A stretch of 64,000 nucleotides of DNA from Ga0077527 sp964533495 (GCA_964533495.1 CAZHJU010000007.1:43714-107713), one strand, 5' to 3'. Positions 54,532-64,000 are shown, numbered from the stretch's first letter. Program-made: numbers and translations. The notes: generated from the letters alone by a model not told the origin.

Positions 54532-55311
54532 TCAATCTTTGGGGCGGAATACCAGGTTAAGTTCCCGAAACTGGCGCATCAGCGCCGGATCCGGCGGCAG
54601 CGGCAGCGGCTGCGCGCGCAGGATCGCCCGCTCCACCGCCGCGTCATAGGCCGGGATGCTGTTGGCCGCGTGCTTGAGCTTCGCGCCCAGCACCTCGCCA
54701 CCGGGCAGCACGGTGATTTCGAACTCGACCTGCGCGGCATCGCTCACGTTCGGCGGCAGCACGATGAAGCGGCGGATTTTCGCGCTGATCTGCCGCTTGT
54801 ATTCATCGACGACCTTCGCCTGCGCCGCGGCCTGCTGCGCCGCCAGCGCATCGCGCGCCTTCTGTTGTTGCTCGGCGGCGACACGTTTGGCTTCCGCCTC
54901 GGCGCGTTTTTTCTTCTCGAGCTCGGCTTGCGCCTTTTCCGCGGCCAGTTTCTTCCGGGCCTCGGCTTCCTGCTGCGCCTTCAGCTTGCGCTCCTTTTCC
55001 TGCTTTTCCTTCAGCGCGATGTCCGGTTTCGGCACGGGCGCGGGCTCCGGCTTGGGCGGCGGCTTGGCTTCCACCTTCGGCGCGGGCTTCGGCGGTTCCG
55101 GCTTCACTTCCGGCGGTGGCGGGGGCGGTCCGATCCTGGGCGGCGTCACCGAAGGCAGGTCGCGCCAGAGGTCGACGATCACCGCGGTATCCGCCGGCTT
55201 GTGCTGCCAGCTGACGCCGAACACCAGCAGCACCAGGAACAGCACGTGCATCGCGAAGGCCAGCCCGCCGGCCAGGGCCTCGTCGCGGGAATGGATCGCG
55301 GCAGCGGTCAT
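54532..55311 (-). CDS. tolA: Tol-Pal system protein TolA
   Basis: Inner-membrane protein bridging TolQR and the outer membrane. The 259-residue protein has one membrane segment (about 15-36) and a proline-rich stretch (about 58-95). A long charged Ala/Lys/Glu helical domain II follows (about 100-170), then a globular C-terminal domain. It is shorter than E. coli TolA (421), as in many betaproteobacteria. It follows tolR by 14 bp. Confidence 0.93.
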   Translation of the reverse strand: MTAAAIHSRDEALAGGLAFAMHVLFLVLLVFGVSWQHKPADTAVIVDLWRDLPSVTPPRIGPPPPPPEVKPEPPKPAPKVEAKPPPKPEPAPVPKPDIALKEKQEKERKLKAQQEAEARKKLAAEKAQAELEKKKRAEAEAKRVAAEQQQKARDALAAQQAAAQAKVVDEYKRQISAKIRRFIVLPPNVSDAAQVEFEITVLPGGEVLGAKLKHAANSIPAYDAAVERAILRAQPLPLPPDPALMRQFRELNLVFRPKD

Positions 55312-55325
55312 TCTGTTGGGCGCTC

Positions 55326-55745
55326 TCAGCTTCCGGGGCGCACCAGCAATCCCACGCGCTGCACGTTGTTCCGCTGCAGCATGTCCATCACTTCGACCAC
55401 CCTCTCGTACAGCACTTCCCGGTCCGCGGCGATCACCACCGCCTGCTCCGGATTGCGGGCCTGCCGTTCCCGGATAAGCCCCACGATCTCGTCCCGCTTC
55501 ACCCGGCGCTCCGCCTTGCCGTCGGCATCGCGGAAAGTCAGGTCGCCCTTTTTGTCGACCACGATCTGCAGCGGCGGCGCCTTGACCTCGGAGGTCTTGC
55601 CCACCGACGGCAGATCGACCTTGCTCGGGTTCATCATCGGCGCGGTGACCATGAAAATCACCAGCAGCACCAGCATCACGTCGATGTACGGCACGACGTT
55701 GATCTGGTTCATCAGCCGGCGGCCGCTGCGCTTTTCGATCAGCAT
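55326..55745 (-). CDS. tolR: Tol-Pal system protein TolR
   Basis: Proton-channel partner of TolQ, with one N-terminal membrane helix carrying the essential aspartate (NVVPYIDVMLVLLVIFMV) and a periplasmic ExbD/TolR domain. The 139-residue length is normal. It lies 4 bp after tolQ and works with TolQ to drive TolA by the proton-motive force. Confidence 0.95.
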   Translation of the reverse strand: MLIEKRSGRRLMNQINVVPYIDVMLVLLVIFMVTAPMMNPSKVDLPSVGKTSEVKAPPLQIVVDKKGDLTFRDADGKAERRVKRDEIVGLIRERQARNPEQAVVIAADREVLYERVVEVMDMLQRNNVQRVGLLVRPGS

Positions 55746-55749
55746 CGTT

Positions 55750-56433
55750 CTAGTGCACCTGCCGCTGCAGGATGTTGGAGAACTCTTCGGTGAAGGAGTC
55801 GAAGCGGATCGCCAGCCGGTTCACGTCGCCGGCGAAGCGGTTGTACGCCACCACCGCGGGAATCGCGGCAAAGAGGCCGATCGCGGTGGCGATCAGCGCC
55901 TCGGCGATGCCCGGCGCGACGTGGCTCAGCGTCGCCTGCCCGACGTTGGCCAGTCCGCGGAAGGAATTCATGATGCCCCACACTGTGCCGAGCAGGCCGA
56001 CGTAGGGGCTGACCGAACCGACCGAGGCAAGGAAGGACAGCGAGGATTCGAGCTTGTCCATCTCGCGCTGGTAGGTGGCGCGCATCGCGCGCCGGGTGCT
56101 GTCCATCAGCGCGGCGACGTCGGTGCCGGGTTCGCGGCGGTGCTTGGTGAATTCGCGGAAGCCGGACTCGAAGATGCGTTCGAGGCTGCCGGCGGAATCG
56201 CGGGCGTTGACCGCACGCTGGAACAGGTCGTTGAGGTCGGCGCCGCTCCAGAACTGGCGCTCGAACTCCGCGGTCTGCCTCTCGGCGCGGCGCAGCGTGA
56301 ACACCTTGAGGAAAATGTAGTACCAGGAAAACAGCGAGGCCAGCAGCAGGATCGCCATCACCAGCTGCACCGGAACGCTGGCGCCGCTGATCAGGCTCAG
56401 CACCGACATGTCATGCGTGAGTGTTGCGTTCAA
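55750..56433 (-). CDS. tolQ: Tol-Pal system protein TolQ
   Basis: Proton-channel subunit with three membrane helices (about 15-38, 135-158 and 170-193), homologous to ExbB/MotA. The TTG at 56433 overlaps the ybgC stop (TTGA) and has an AGGAAG site 7 bp upstream; it gives 227 residues, the usual length. An ATG eight codons later lacks a ribosome site. The open frame extends further upstream inside ybgC and is not counted. Confidence 0.94.
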   Translation of the reverse strand: MNATLTHDMSVLSLISGASVPVQLVMAILLLASLFSWYYIFLKVFTLRRAERQTAEFERQFWSGADLNDLFQRAVNARDSAGSLERIFESGFREFTKHRREPGTDVAALMDSTRRAMRATYQREMDKLESSLSFLASVGSVSPYVGLLGTVWGIMNSFRGLANVGQATLSHVAPGIAEALIATAIGLFAAIPAVVAYNRFAGDVNRLAIRFDSFTEEFSNILQRQVH

Positions 56434-56876
56434 TTTGCGCTTCCTGTTCCCGTTTTTTCGATTTTTTCGCGCACCCCGCGGGGCATGCGGGCGGGCCTGA
56501 AGCTGCCGGTGCCGACGCACACGACATCGACTTCCGCCCGCGCGATTTCCTCGCTCCCGCGCAGCACCTTCTGCAGGAAGCGGATGCGGCTGCCGCCGAC
56601 GTTAACGACTTCCACCGTCACCTGCAAGCTGTCGTTGAACCGCGACGGTTTGAGGTATTCGATGTTCACCGCGCGCACCACGAACAGCACGCCGTGGGTC
56701 GCCGCCATCTCCGGCTGCTCGAATCCCAGCGCGCGCAGCCACTCGGTGCGCGCCCGTTCCATGAAGCCCAGGTAGTTCGCGTAGAACACCACGCCGCCGG
56801 CGTCGGTGTCTTCGTAATAAACGCGGACCGGCCAGGAAAAGGGTGACGGCCGCGCACCGGGCCGGGCGGTGCCCAT
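56430..56876 (-). CDS. ybgC: Acyl-CoA thioesterase YbgC
   Basis: Hot-dog fold thioesterase, first gene of the tol-pal operon. The ATG at 56876 gives 148 residues with YYEDTDAGGVVFYANYLGFMERAR, the 4-hydroxybenzoyl-CoA thioesterase-type active site. A TTG at 56915, at the edge of AT-rich copy F, would add 13 residues. YbgC hydrolyses short acyl-CoA or acyl-ACP. The stop overlaps the tolQ start. Confidence 0.92.
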   Translation of the reverse strand: MGTARPGARPSPFSWPVRVYYEDTDAGGVVFYANYLGFMERARTEWLRALGFEQPEMAATHGVLFVVRAVNIEYLKPSRFNDSLQVTVEVVNVGGSRIRFLQKVLRGSEEIARAEVDVVCVGTGSFRPARMPRGVREKIEKTGTGSAN

Positions 56877-56913
56877 GGTTTCCAGCGATGATCGGGGAGA
56901 AAGCCTGTTACTC

Positions 56914-56942
56914 AAAATATATAATAAATCAAATACTTATAT
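56914..56942 (+). repeat. AT-rich dispersed element, copy F
   Basis: Plus-strand tract AAAATATATAATAAAT followed by core CAAATACTTAT. It sits between the radical SAM gene and ybgC, both on the minus strand, so it is in the opposite orientation to the genes, like copy B. Confidence 0.72.
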
Positions 56943-56969
56943 AATTACCGCCGGCGCAGGTGCGTCATC

Positions 56970-57709
56970 TCAATGCATGATCTCGCGGCAACCGGCGCAG
57001 GGCGACGGCACGACGCCCTGCGCCAAGTCGGCGGCCAGCGCGCCGATAGACGTGAATCCCGCGGTGTCCTTGATGAAGCAGCAGGGCAGTTCGAGGCCCG
57101 TGATGTCGTAAAAGCGCATGACCGGCGCATGCAGGAAACGGCAGCGATGATGATAGCGGCCGGCGGCCGGAACCCGTTCCGGATAACGGCGGGCATAGTC
57201 ATGCTTGCATTGCAGCGGCTGCACGACGTGCCGGTGCAGCCTTTTTTGCTGCAGGAAATCACGGAGCGCCGACAGGTCCTGCCCGTAATCCACGGTCATG
57301 ATGCGTATCCGCTCCGGTCCCATCGCGGCGAGCAGGCACTCGAGATTGGCCAGCACGCGGGGCAGCTTCAGGCGCCCGATGCGGGCGGCTTCGGTCTCGT
57401 CCAGCGTGTCGATGGAGACGGCGACGACCGGCAATTCCGCGGCCATGCGCGCGGCGTCGATTTCGTAGCCGTTGGTGATCGTCGTCGGCGCAAACCCGCG
57501 CGCCCGCACGCGGGCCGCCATGTCCCAGAACCGCGGGTGCAGGGTCGGCTCGCCCTCGCCCTGCAATGACACGGCATGCGGGCCGGCGGGAATGCGCGCC
57601 AGTATCCTTTCGAACACCGGCCACGCCATGTGCCGCTGCGCCATGTTGCGCCCGGCGCAGTAAAAACAGGTGAATGTGCAATGGGTCGTGACTTCGATCT
57701 GGAAGAGCA

Positions 57710-57713
<4 letters not shown>
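56970..57713 (-). CDS. Radical SAM/SPASM-like protein of unknown function
   Basis: A 247-residue radical SAM protein with the cluster motif C-x3-C-x2-C (Cys12, Cys16, Cys19: HCTFTCFYCAGRN), a GEGEPTLHP loop for SAM, and a C-terminal set of cysteines (LPCCFIKDT, PSPCAGC) like a SPASM/twitch auxiliary cluster site. No precursor peptide was found nearby. The GTG start overlaps the ruvB stop in GTGA, so it is coupled to a recombination gene; the reason is unknown. It is followed by AT-rich copy F. Confidence 0.82.
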
Positions 57714-58747
<1,034 letters not shown>

Positions 58748-58790
58748 CGAAAATCCTGCACCTGGTTTATCAACGGTTTGCAGCAAATAT

Positions 58791-58855
58791 CTCCCCTCTC
58801 CCCCTGGGACGAGGGAACACTCGGAGCGCAGCAGAGGGGTCGGGGGTGAGGGAGA
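58791..58855. repeat. CCCTCTGCTGCGC intergenic repeat, copy 2
   Basis: On the minus strand: CCCTCACCCCCGACCCCTCT, then GCTGCGCTCCGAGTGTTCCC and CTCGTCCCAGGGGGAGAGGG. It aligns with copy 1 with few mismatches over about 35 nt. It lies between ruvA and ruvB and may affect read-through. Confidence 0.7.
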
Positions 58856-58894
58856 GTTGGCTCAACCATCGTGCAACGTTCCGGATTCAACATG

Positions 58895-59473
58895 TCACGA
58901 TTTCGACAGCAGCTTCAGCGCCTGGCGGATGCCCTCGGTCACCGCCACGCCGGCGGGCAACTGGTTCACCGCCCAAGTCACTTCCTTGTCGTTGTAGCCG
59001 AGCGCGCCCAGCGCGTTGACGATGTCGCCGCCGCCCGCGGCCGCGCCGCCGGCCGCCGCCTGCACGCCGCCCTTGGGCAGGCGGTCGCGCAGTTCGAGCA
59101 GCAGCCGTTCCGCGGTTTTTTTGCCGATGCCCGGAATCCGGGTCATGCGGCCGACATCCTGGGCACGCACCGCCTCCTGCAATTCGGCCACCGACAGCCC
59201 CGACAGCACGGACAGCGCGGTGCGCGCGCCGACGCCGGAAATCCGGATCAACTGGCGGAACAGCGCGCGCTCGGCCTCGGTGGCGAAGCCGTAGAGCAGG
59301 TGCGCGTCCTCGCGCACGACGAGCTGGGTGTAGAGGACGACGTCGGCGCCGGTCGCCGGCAACTGGTAGAGCGTGCTCATCGGTACGTCGATTTCATAGC
59401 CGATGCCCTGCACGTCCACCGTGATTTGCGGCGGCTGCTTGGCCAGCAAACGTCCCGATACGCGGCCGATCAT
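58895..59473 (-). CDS. ruvA: Holliday junction DNA helicase subunit RuvA
   Basis: Binds four-way junctions and loads RuvB. The 192-residue protein has the OB-fold start MIGRVSGRLLA and two helix-hairpin-helix motifs (ISGVGARTALSVLSG, IPGIGKKTAERLLLELRDRL). A Gly/Ala-rich linker and the C-terminal RuvB-binding domain follow. The ATG overlaps the stop of the upstream glycosyltransferase (ATGA). Confidence 0.96.
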   Translation of the reverse strand: MIGRVSGRLLAKQPPQITVDVQGIGYEIDVPMSTLYQLPATGADVVLYTQLVVREDAHLLYGFATEAERALFRQLIRISGVGARTALSVLSGLSVAELQEAVRAQDVGRMTRIPGIGKKTAERLLLELRDRLPKGGVQAAAGGAAAGGGDIVNALGALGYNDKEVTWAVNQLPAGVAVTEGIRQALKLLSKS

Positions 59474-60678
59474 GTGGCGGACCCTGCTCCCTGTGCGGCT
59501 GAGGCTTCGATGCGGGCGACGGCCCGGTCAGCCATTGTACCAACAGACCGCGCGCCATGACGCTGCGCGAGGGCGCGGGCGCCGCGGCCGTACGCGGGAT
59601 CGCCGAGCATCGCCGCCAGCGCGCCGGCGATGTCCGGCGCCGGATCGTCGGGATTGACGACGCGGCCGGCGCCGATGCGCTCCAGCGCGCGACCCAGCAG
59701 ATAATGTTCGAGATGTTTAGGCAGCACCAGCACCGGGCGGCCGCCCTGCAGCATGCCCAGCGTGGTGCCGACGTTGCCATGACAGACGCACAGCGCGCAC
59801 TCCGCCGCCACGCGGCGGAAATCCAGCAGCGCGGGCGCGAACCACAACCGCGCGCCGGCATGGCGCTGCGCCAGGGCCGGGGTGCCGCCCAGCACGTGCA
59901 CCAGCACGCGGGCGCCGCTGGCCGCCAGCGCCTGCAGCGCGCGCTCGGCATGCGGATAATCGGCATGCAGATAGGCGAATACCGGCACCCCCTCTCCCGC
60001 GGGCCACTGCGGGACGGCGCTGCCCGTCGACAGCGATTGCAGGCCGAGGTAATCGCCGGGATCGCGGGCGCCGTACGGATCGAGTTCCGGCACGCCGGAG
60101 AAAAACCTTGCGGCGCCGTCGAAAATGCCGTGCAGGGCGCCCAGCCTCCCGGCGGGCGGCAACTGCGCGTTGATCGTCTCCAGCACGCGGCGGTCGCTGT
60201 CGATCAGGCGCGCCGGCGGCACGCTCACCCAGGGCCGCATGTTCGGCGCGGGATCCACGGCCGGCGGCACGTTGAAGGGGCTGCCGATCACGGCGCGCGC
60301 GACGCCGAGGCCGCGCGCGGCCAGCAGGGCCGTCGGCGCATGGTCGGCGATCACCACGTCGGCCCCGACCGCGCGGATCAGCGAGCGCCAGGCCGCGAGC
60401 ATCGCGCCCAGCATCGGCGGTTCGAGATAGCCGTAGCGCATCAGGATTTCGGAATAGCTTAACGGGGGTTCCTGCAGGCCGCCGTAGGTGTTCAGGCACA
60501 GCGGCGCCTGGTGCAGCGTCACCGGCAGATCGCCGAGGGCCTGCGCGGCGCCCGCGATTTCGCGGGCGGCGACGTGCAGCGCGTGGCCGCGTTCCAGCAG
60601 GCGCAGCGCGAGCCCGAGAAAAGGTCCGAGGTGGCCGAAACCCGTACCCAGCTCCCAGGCCAGCAGGATGCGGCTCAC
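59470..60678 (-). CDS. UGT/MGT-like glycosyltransferase, paralogue 1
   Basis: A 402-residue GT-B glycosyltransferase of the UGT/MGT type. The N-terminal domain has LLAWELGTGFGHLGP, and the C-terminal nucleotide-sugar site has CVCHGNVGTTLGMLQGGRPV. It shares PPLSYSEILMRYGYL, ADHAPTALLAARG and GVPELDPYG with its 402-residue neighbour, so the pair arose by duplication. The GTG start overlaps the neighbour's stop (GTGA) and its own stop overlaps ruvA (ATGA). Acceptor and sugar are unknown; a DNA-repair link is not established. Confidence 0.85.
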   Translation of the reverse strand: MSRILLAWELGTGFGHLGPFLGLALRLLERGHALHVAAREIAGAAQALGDLPVTLHQAPLCLNTYGGLQEPPLSYSEILMRYGYLEPPMLGAMLAAWRSLIRAVGADVVIADHAPTALLAARGLGVARAVIGSPFNVPPAVDPAPNMRPWVSVPPARLIDSDRRVLETINAQLPPAGRLGALHGIFDGAARFFSGVPELDPYGARDPGDYLGLQSLSTGSAVPQWPAGEGVPVFAYLHADYPHAERALQALAASGARVLVHVLGGTPALAQRHAGARLWFAPALLDFRRVAAECALCVCHGNVGTTLGMLQGGRPVLVLPKHLEHYLLGRALERIGAGRVVNPDDPAPDIAGALAAMLGDPAYGRGARALAQRHGARSVGTMADRAVARIEASAAQGAGSAT

Positions 60679-61883
60679 GGAGCCGGCTCCGGGCTGCGGG
60701 CTTCGATGCGGGCCACGATCTGATTCACGATATCCCCGGCCGACTGAACGGCGCAGCGCTGCGACAACGCGTGTGCGCGTTGCGCGAACCCCGGATCGGC
60801 CAGCAGCCTCGCCAGGCTTCCAGCAATGTCTGGCGTCTTCGTTTCCGGGTGCACCACCAGCCCCGCGCCGAGTTTTTCGACGTTGCGCGCGAGCAGGAAC
60901 TGCTCCAGTTGCGAAGGCAGCAGCAACAGCGGCCTGCCCCCGCGCAAGGCCGCGTTCACGGTGCCCAGGCCGCTGTGGCAGACCAGCGCGTCGCATTGCG
61001 CAAGCGCCTGTTCGATGTCGACGTGGCCGGCACTGAACGACAGGCGCGGGCCGCGGTAACGTTCAACCATCTGCGGCGTGCCCCCCACGAGATTGACCAG
61101 GCAGCGCGCCGGCGAAGCGGACAGCGCCGCGAGACAGGCATCGACATGCGGATAGTCCGTTTTCAAATAGGCAAACACCCGCGGACCCTCGCCCTGCGGC
61201 CACAGCGCCGGCGCGCTGCCGCTGCGCGCCATGCGCAAGCCGAGATAGCTGCCTGCGGCACGGGGGCCGTAGGGGTCGAGTTCCGGCACGCCGACAAACA
61301 GGTGATCCGCCCCGTCGAACAACTGGTGCAGGCTGGCGATGGGCGGCACGGCGGGCGCCAGCGCCGCATTGATGGCGGCGACCACCCTCGCGTCGCTGTC
61401 CTGCAGCCGCTGCGCCGGCACCTCCAGCCAGTCGCGCATGTTCGGCGTCGGCGACACCGGCGGCGGCACCGCAAAGGGATTGCCGAACGTGCTGCAGGCC
61501 ATCGCGCCGCCCCGCGCCGCCAGCAGCGCCGTCGGCGCATGGTCCGCCACCAGCCGGTCCGCACCAGTCAACTCGAACAGGCTGCGCCAGCCCTGCAGCA
61601 GGGCCTTGAGCATGGGCGCGTCGAGATAGCCGAAACGCATCAGGATTTCGGCGTAGTTCAGCGGCGGATCGGCGAGGCCGCCGTAGTTTTTCGGGCACGC
61701 CGGCGACTGCACGATGTGCATCTGCCGCTCCAGCCCGCCAAAAATCAGCGCCGCGCTGCCGATGTCGCACGCAGCCAGCGTGACCCGGTGGCCGCGCAAC
61801 AGCAATCCTTCGGCAACGGCACGCAGCGACGCCAGGTGCCCGGCGCCCGCGCCGAGCTCCCATGCCAGCAGCACATGATTCAT
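60675..61883 (-). CDS. UGT/MGT-like glycosyltransferase, paralogue 2
   Basis: A 402-residue GT-B glycosyltransferase matching paralogue 1 in length and motifs: LLAWELGAGAGHLAS, PPLNYAEILMRFGYL, ADHAPTALLAARG, GVPELDPYG, and VCHSGLGTVNAALRGGRPL. Here the C-terminal loop has Ser-Gly-Leu-Gly where the sister has Gly-Asn-Val-Gly, so donor specificity may differ. The ATG at 61883 overlaps the ruvC stop (ATGA). The two genes separate ruvC from ruvA and appear fully translationally coupled. Confidence 0.85.
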   Translation of the reverse strand: MNHVLLAWELGAGAGHLASLRAVAEGLLLRGHRVTLAACDIGSAALIFGGLERQMHIVQSPACPKNYGGLADPPLNYAEILMRFGYLDAPMLKALLQGWRSLFELTGADRLVADHAPTALLAARGGAMACSTFGNPFAVPPPVSPTPNMRDWLEVPAQRLQDSDARVVAAINAALAPAVPPIASLHQLFDGADHLFVGVPELDPYGPRAAGSYLGLRMARSGSAPALWPQGEGPRVFAYLKTDYPHVDACLAALSASPARCLVNLVGGTPQMVERYRGPRLSFSAGHVDIEQALAQCDALVCHSGLGTVNAALRGGRPLLLLPSQLEQFLLARNVEKLGAGLVVHPETKTPDIAGSLARLLADPGFAQRAHALSQRCAVQSAGDIVNQIVARIEARSPEPAP

Positions 61884-62410
61884 CGCAACCGCCCCGCCCG
61901 CCGCCGGCGTCCGAAACCGACGCCACCGTAGCCCTGCCCGCCGTGGGCATGGCAGATCGCACAGGCCAGCGCATCGGCCGCATCCGGACTGGGATCGCCG
62001 GGCAATTTCAGCAGCCGCCGCACCATCGCCTGCACCTGTTCCTTGCGCGCGTGACCGGTGCCGACCACCGCCTGCTTGACCTGCAGCGCGGTGTATTCGG
62101 CAACCGGCAGCGCGCTGCCGACCGCGGCGCAGATCGCCGCGCCGCGGGCCTGGCCGAGCAACAGCGTGGATTTCGGGTTGACGTTGACGAACACCTGCTC
62201 GATCGCCGCGCACTGCGGCCGGTAGCCGGCGATGACCTCCTGCAGGCCTTCGAGCAGGATCTTCAGACGCTGCGGCAGTTCGCCGTCGCCGCTGCGGATG
62301 CAGCCGCTGGCGACGTAGGCGAGGTTCTGGCCGCTCTGTTCGATGATCCCGAAGCCGGTGACGCGCAGGCCGGGATCGATGCCGAGGATGCGGAGCGTCG
62401 CCGCGCTCAA
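61880..62410 (-). CDS. ruvC: Holliday junction resolvase RuvC
   Basis: Endonuclease that cuts Holliday junctions. The 176-residue protein has the first catalytic Asp in ILGIDPGLRVTGFG, Glu in AIEQVFV, and late acidic residues in DAADALACAICH. The last residues are basic (GRRRRAGRLR). Its ATG overlaps the yebC stop (ATGA). Normal member of ruvCAB apart from the inserted neighbours. Confidence 0.96.
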   Translation of the reverse strand: MSAATLRILGIDPGLRVTGFGIIEQSGQNLAYVASGCIRSGDGELPQRLKILLEGLQEVIAGYRPQCAAIEQVFVNVNPKSTLLLGQARGAAICAAVGSALPVAEYTALQVKQAVVGTGHARKEQVQAMVRRLLKLPGDPSPDAADALACAICHAHGGQGYGGVGFGRRRRAGRLR

Positions 62411-63138
62411 GCGGGCTCGTCGAGGACCGCGGTGGTATGGACCTCCTGCACGTCGTCGACGGCTTCGAGCGCGTCCAGGAGTTTCTGCATGCGCTGGGCG
62501 TCGTCGCCGGTCAGCGCGTTTTCGGTGGTCGGTTTCATCGTGACTTCGGCCAGTTCCGGCTTGAAACCGGCCTTTTCCAGCGCCGCGCGCACGGCGGAAA
62601 ACTCGGCCGGGCCGGTGATGACCTCGATGCTGCCGTCCTCGCTGGTGACGACGTCCTCGGCGCCGGCCTCGATCGCGGCATCCATCAGCTTGCCTTCGTC
62701 GGTGCCGGGCGCGAACAGCATCTGGCCGCAGTGCTTGAACAGGAAGGCCACCGAGCCGTCGGTGCCGAGGTTGCCGCCGTGCTTGGTGAAGGCGTGGCGG
62801 ACGTCGGCCACCGTGCGCGTGCGGTTGTCGGTCATGCAGTCGACCATCACCGCAGCGCCGCCGATGCCGTAGCCCTCGTAGCGGATTTCCTCGTAGTTCA
62901 CGCCGTCGAGGTCGCCGGTACCGCGCTTGATCGCGCGCTCGACGTTGTCCTTTGGCATGTTGTTGTCGTAGGCCTTATCCATCGCCAGCCGCAGGCGCGG
63001 ATTGCTGTTCGGATCCCCGCCGCCGAGGCGCGCCGCGACGGTGATTTCCTTGATCAGCCGCGTGAAAATCTTGCCCCGCTTGGCATCCTGGCGGCCCTTG
63101 CGGTGCTGGATGTTCGCCCACTTCGAATGTCCGGCCAT
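62407..63138 (-). CDS. yebC: YebC/PmpR family protein
   Basis: A 243-residue YebC/TACO1-family protein (MAGHSKWANIQHRKGRQDAKRGKIFTRL), first gene of the ruvC operon as in many bacteria. Members act as transcription regulators or as ribosome-associated factors easing translation of proline-rich stretches. It shows the conserved GYGIGGAAVMVDCMTDNRTRT block. Divergent from the HerA-like gene. Confidence 0.95.
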   Translation of the reverse strand: MAGHSKWANIQHRKGRQDAKRGKIFTRLIKEITVAARLGGGDPNSNPRLRLAMDKAYDNNMPKDNVERAIKRGTGDLDGVNYEEIRYEGYGIGGAAVMVDCMTDNRTRTVADVRHAFTKHGGNLGTDGSVAFLFKHCGQMLFAPGTDEGKLMDAAIEAGAEDVVTSEDGSIEVITGPAEFSAVRAALEKAGFKPELAEVTMKPTTENALTGDDAQRMQKLLDALEAVDDVQEVHTTAVLDEPA

Positions 63139-63212
63139 GGCGCTTGCTGATTCCCGCTGACAACCCGTTTAGAATGGCTGAAATTTTATCATAGTGAACC
63201 CGGGACCCCGCC

Positions 63213-64000
63213 ATGGCTGCTCCGCTGCTCGTCGCCAAATCCGACCATGAACTTCACCTGCTGCCGGCGCTGGCCAACCGCCACGGCCTGATCGCCGGCG
63301 CGACCGGCACCGGCAAGACCGTGACGCTGCAGCGCATCGCCGAGCAGTTCTCGAAGGCCGGCGTGCCGGTGTTCATGGCCGACGTCAAGGGCGACCTCGC
63401 CGGGCTGTCGCAGAAGGGCGAGCCGAAGCCGAAGATCGAGGAACGCATCAAACAGCTGGGCGTGGCCGATTTCGCCTATGAGGCCTGCCCGGTGGTGTTC
63501 TGGGATGTTTACGGTTCCCAGGGCCATCCGGTGCGCGCGACGGTGTCCGAACTCGGCCCGCTGCTGCTCGCGCGCCTGCTCAACCTCAACGACACCCAGC
63601 AGGGCGTGCTGACGCTGGTCTTCAGGATCGCCGACGACAACGGCCTGCTGCTGCTCGACCTGAAGGACCTGCGGGCGATGCTGCAGTTCGTGGGCGACAA
63701 CGCGAAGCAGTTCACCACGCAGTACGGCAACATCTCCGCGGCCTCGATCGGTGCGATCCAGCGCGGCCTGCTGGAGATCGAGCAGCAGGGCGGTGACAAA
63801 TTCTTCGCCGAACCGGCGCTGAACATCCAGGACCTGATGCAGACCGACGGCAGGGGGCGCGGGATCATCAACATCCTCGCCGCCGACCGGCTGATGACCT
63901 CGCCGAAGCTGTATGCGACCCTCCTGCTGTGGATGCTGTCGGAACTGTTCGAGCAGCTGCCGGAGGTCGGCGACCCGGAGAAGCCGAAGCTGGTGTTCTT
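63213..64000 (+). CDS. HerA/DUF853-type ATPase, 3'-truncated by window edge
   Basis: The frame runs from the ATG at 63213 to the window end, giving 262 residues without a stop; the family (YjgR, DUF853 helicase HerA-like) is about 500 residues. Walker A GATGTGKT lies at residues 29-36, with VFMADVKGDLAGL following and DDNGLLLLDLKDLRAML further on. These are FtsK/HerA-like hexameric ATPases of uncertain role. The start follows yebC divergently by 74 bp. Confidence 0.88.
   Translation, partial: MAAPLLVAKSDHELHLLPALANRHGLIAGATGTGKTVTLQRIAEQFSKAGVPVFMADVKGDLAGLSQKGEPKPKIEERIKQLGVADFAYEACPVVFWDVYGSQGHPVRATVSELGPLLLARLLNLNDTQQGVLTLVFRIADDNGLLLLDLKDLRAMLQFVGDNAKQFTTQYGNISAASIGAIQRGLLEIEQQGGDKFFAEPALNIQDLMQTDGRGRGIINILAADRLMTSPKLYATLLLWMLSELFEQLPEVGDPEKPKLVF

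Overview
The window is a GC-rich (roughly two thirds G+C by eye) chromosomal segment of a betaproteobacterium, most likely Burkholderiales- or Rhodocyclales-like. The evidence is the gene order kdsD-kdsC-lptC-lptA-lptB-rpoN-hpf-ptsN-hprK-rapZ, the order ybgC-tolQRAB-pal-cpoB-queE-queC, a Bug/TctC-type binding protein, a GlrK/GlrR pair and several CoA-linked catabolic genes. No rRNA, prophage, insertion sequence with transposase, or CRISPR array was seen. Two tRNA genes are present.

Layout. 1-8122 (+): LPS core-sugar and LPS-transport genes, then sigma-54, ribosome hibernation factor, the nitrogen PTS, HPr kinase, RapZ and a LON-domain protein. 8217-11635 (-): mutY, an AsmA-like gene and tRNA-Gly(CCC). 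11964-19313: a Cys/His/Asp hydrolase-like protein of unknown role, a fused iron-sulfur/molybdopterin oxidoreductase with a membrane partner, and a Pat-like protein acetyltransferase. 19423-21311 (+): thiS, thiG, trmB. 21360-25169 (-): a Bug protein, hemW, rdgB, rph. 25223-29132 (+): yicC, gmk, rpoZ, spoT. 29166-34195 (-): two small envelope proteins, the GlrR/lipoprotein/GlrK set and an MlaC-like protein. 34424-45551 is an accessory catabolic block: FAH-family hydrolase, malate/lactate-type dehydrogenase, methylmalonyl-CoA-epimerase-like protein, two CaiB/BaiF CoA-transferases, a MenB/BadI-like hydratase, a ParE/RelE toxin-antitoxin pair, a VOC protein and a form-II CoxL/M/S-type molybdenum hydroxylase. 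45751-48833: a cystathionine beta-lyase family enzyme, trmO, a metallo-hydrolase and tRNA-Lys(TTT). 48910-63138 (-): a thiosulfate transporter, queC, queE, cpoB, pal, tolBARQ, ybgC, a radical SAM protein, ruvB, ruvA, two tandem paralogous glycosyltransferases, ruvC and yebC. At 63213 a HerA/DUF853 ATPase begins and runs off the window.

Most genes are housekeeping. Three things stand out. (1) A family of about eight short AT-rich elements, roughly 28-32 bp, with core CAAATACTTAT or CAAATAGTTA. They sit mainly at gene ends, and two lie in frame inside conserved coding sequences (hemW and the molybdopterin oxidoreductase). They contrast sharply with the GC-rich background and match no element I can name. 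(2) The ruvC-ruvA interval holds two 402-residue paralogous glycosyltransferases joined to their neighbours by 4-nt start/stop overlaps, and a radical SAM gene is coupled in the same way to ruvB. (3) The oxidoreductase fuses a four-cluster ferredoxin subunit to its molybdopterin subunit and has no visible Tat signal. Three further intergenic repeat families (a CACAGAG inverted repeat, a CCGGAATGAC-ended element, and a CCCTCTGCTGCGC / GGGAGAGGG repeat) are also described.
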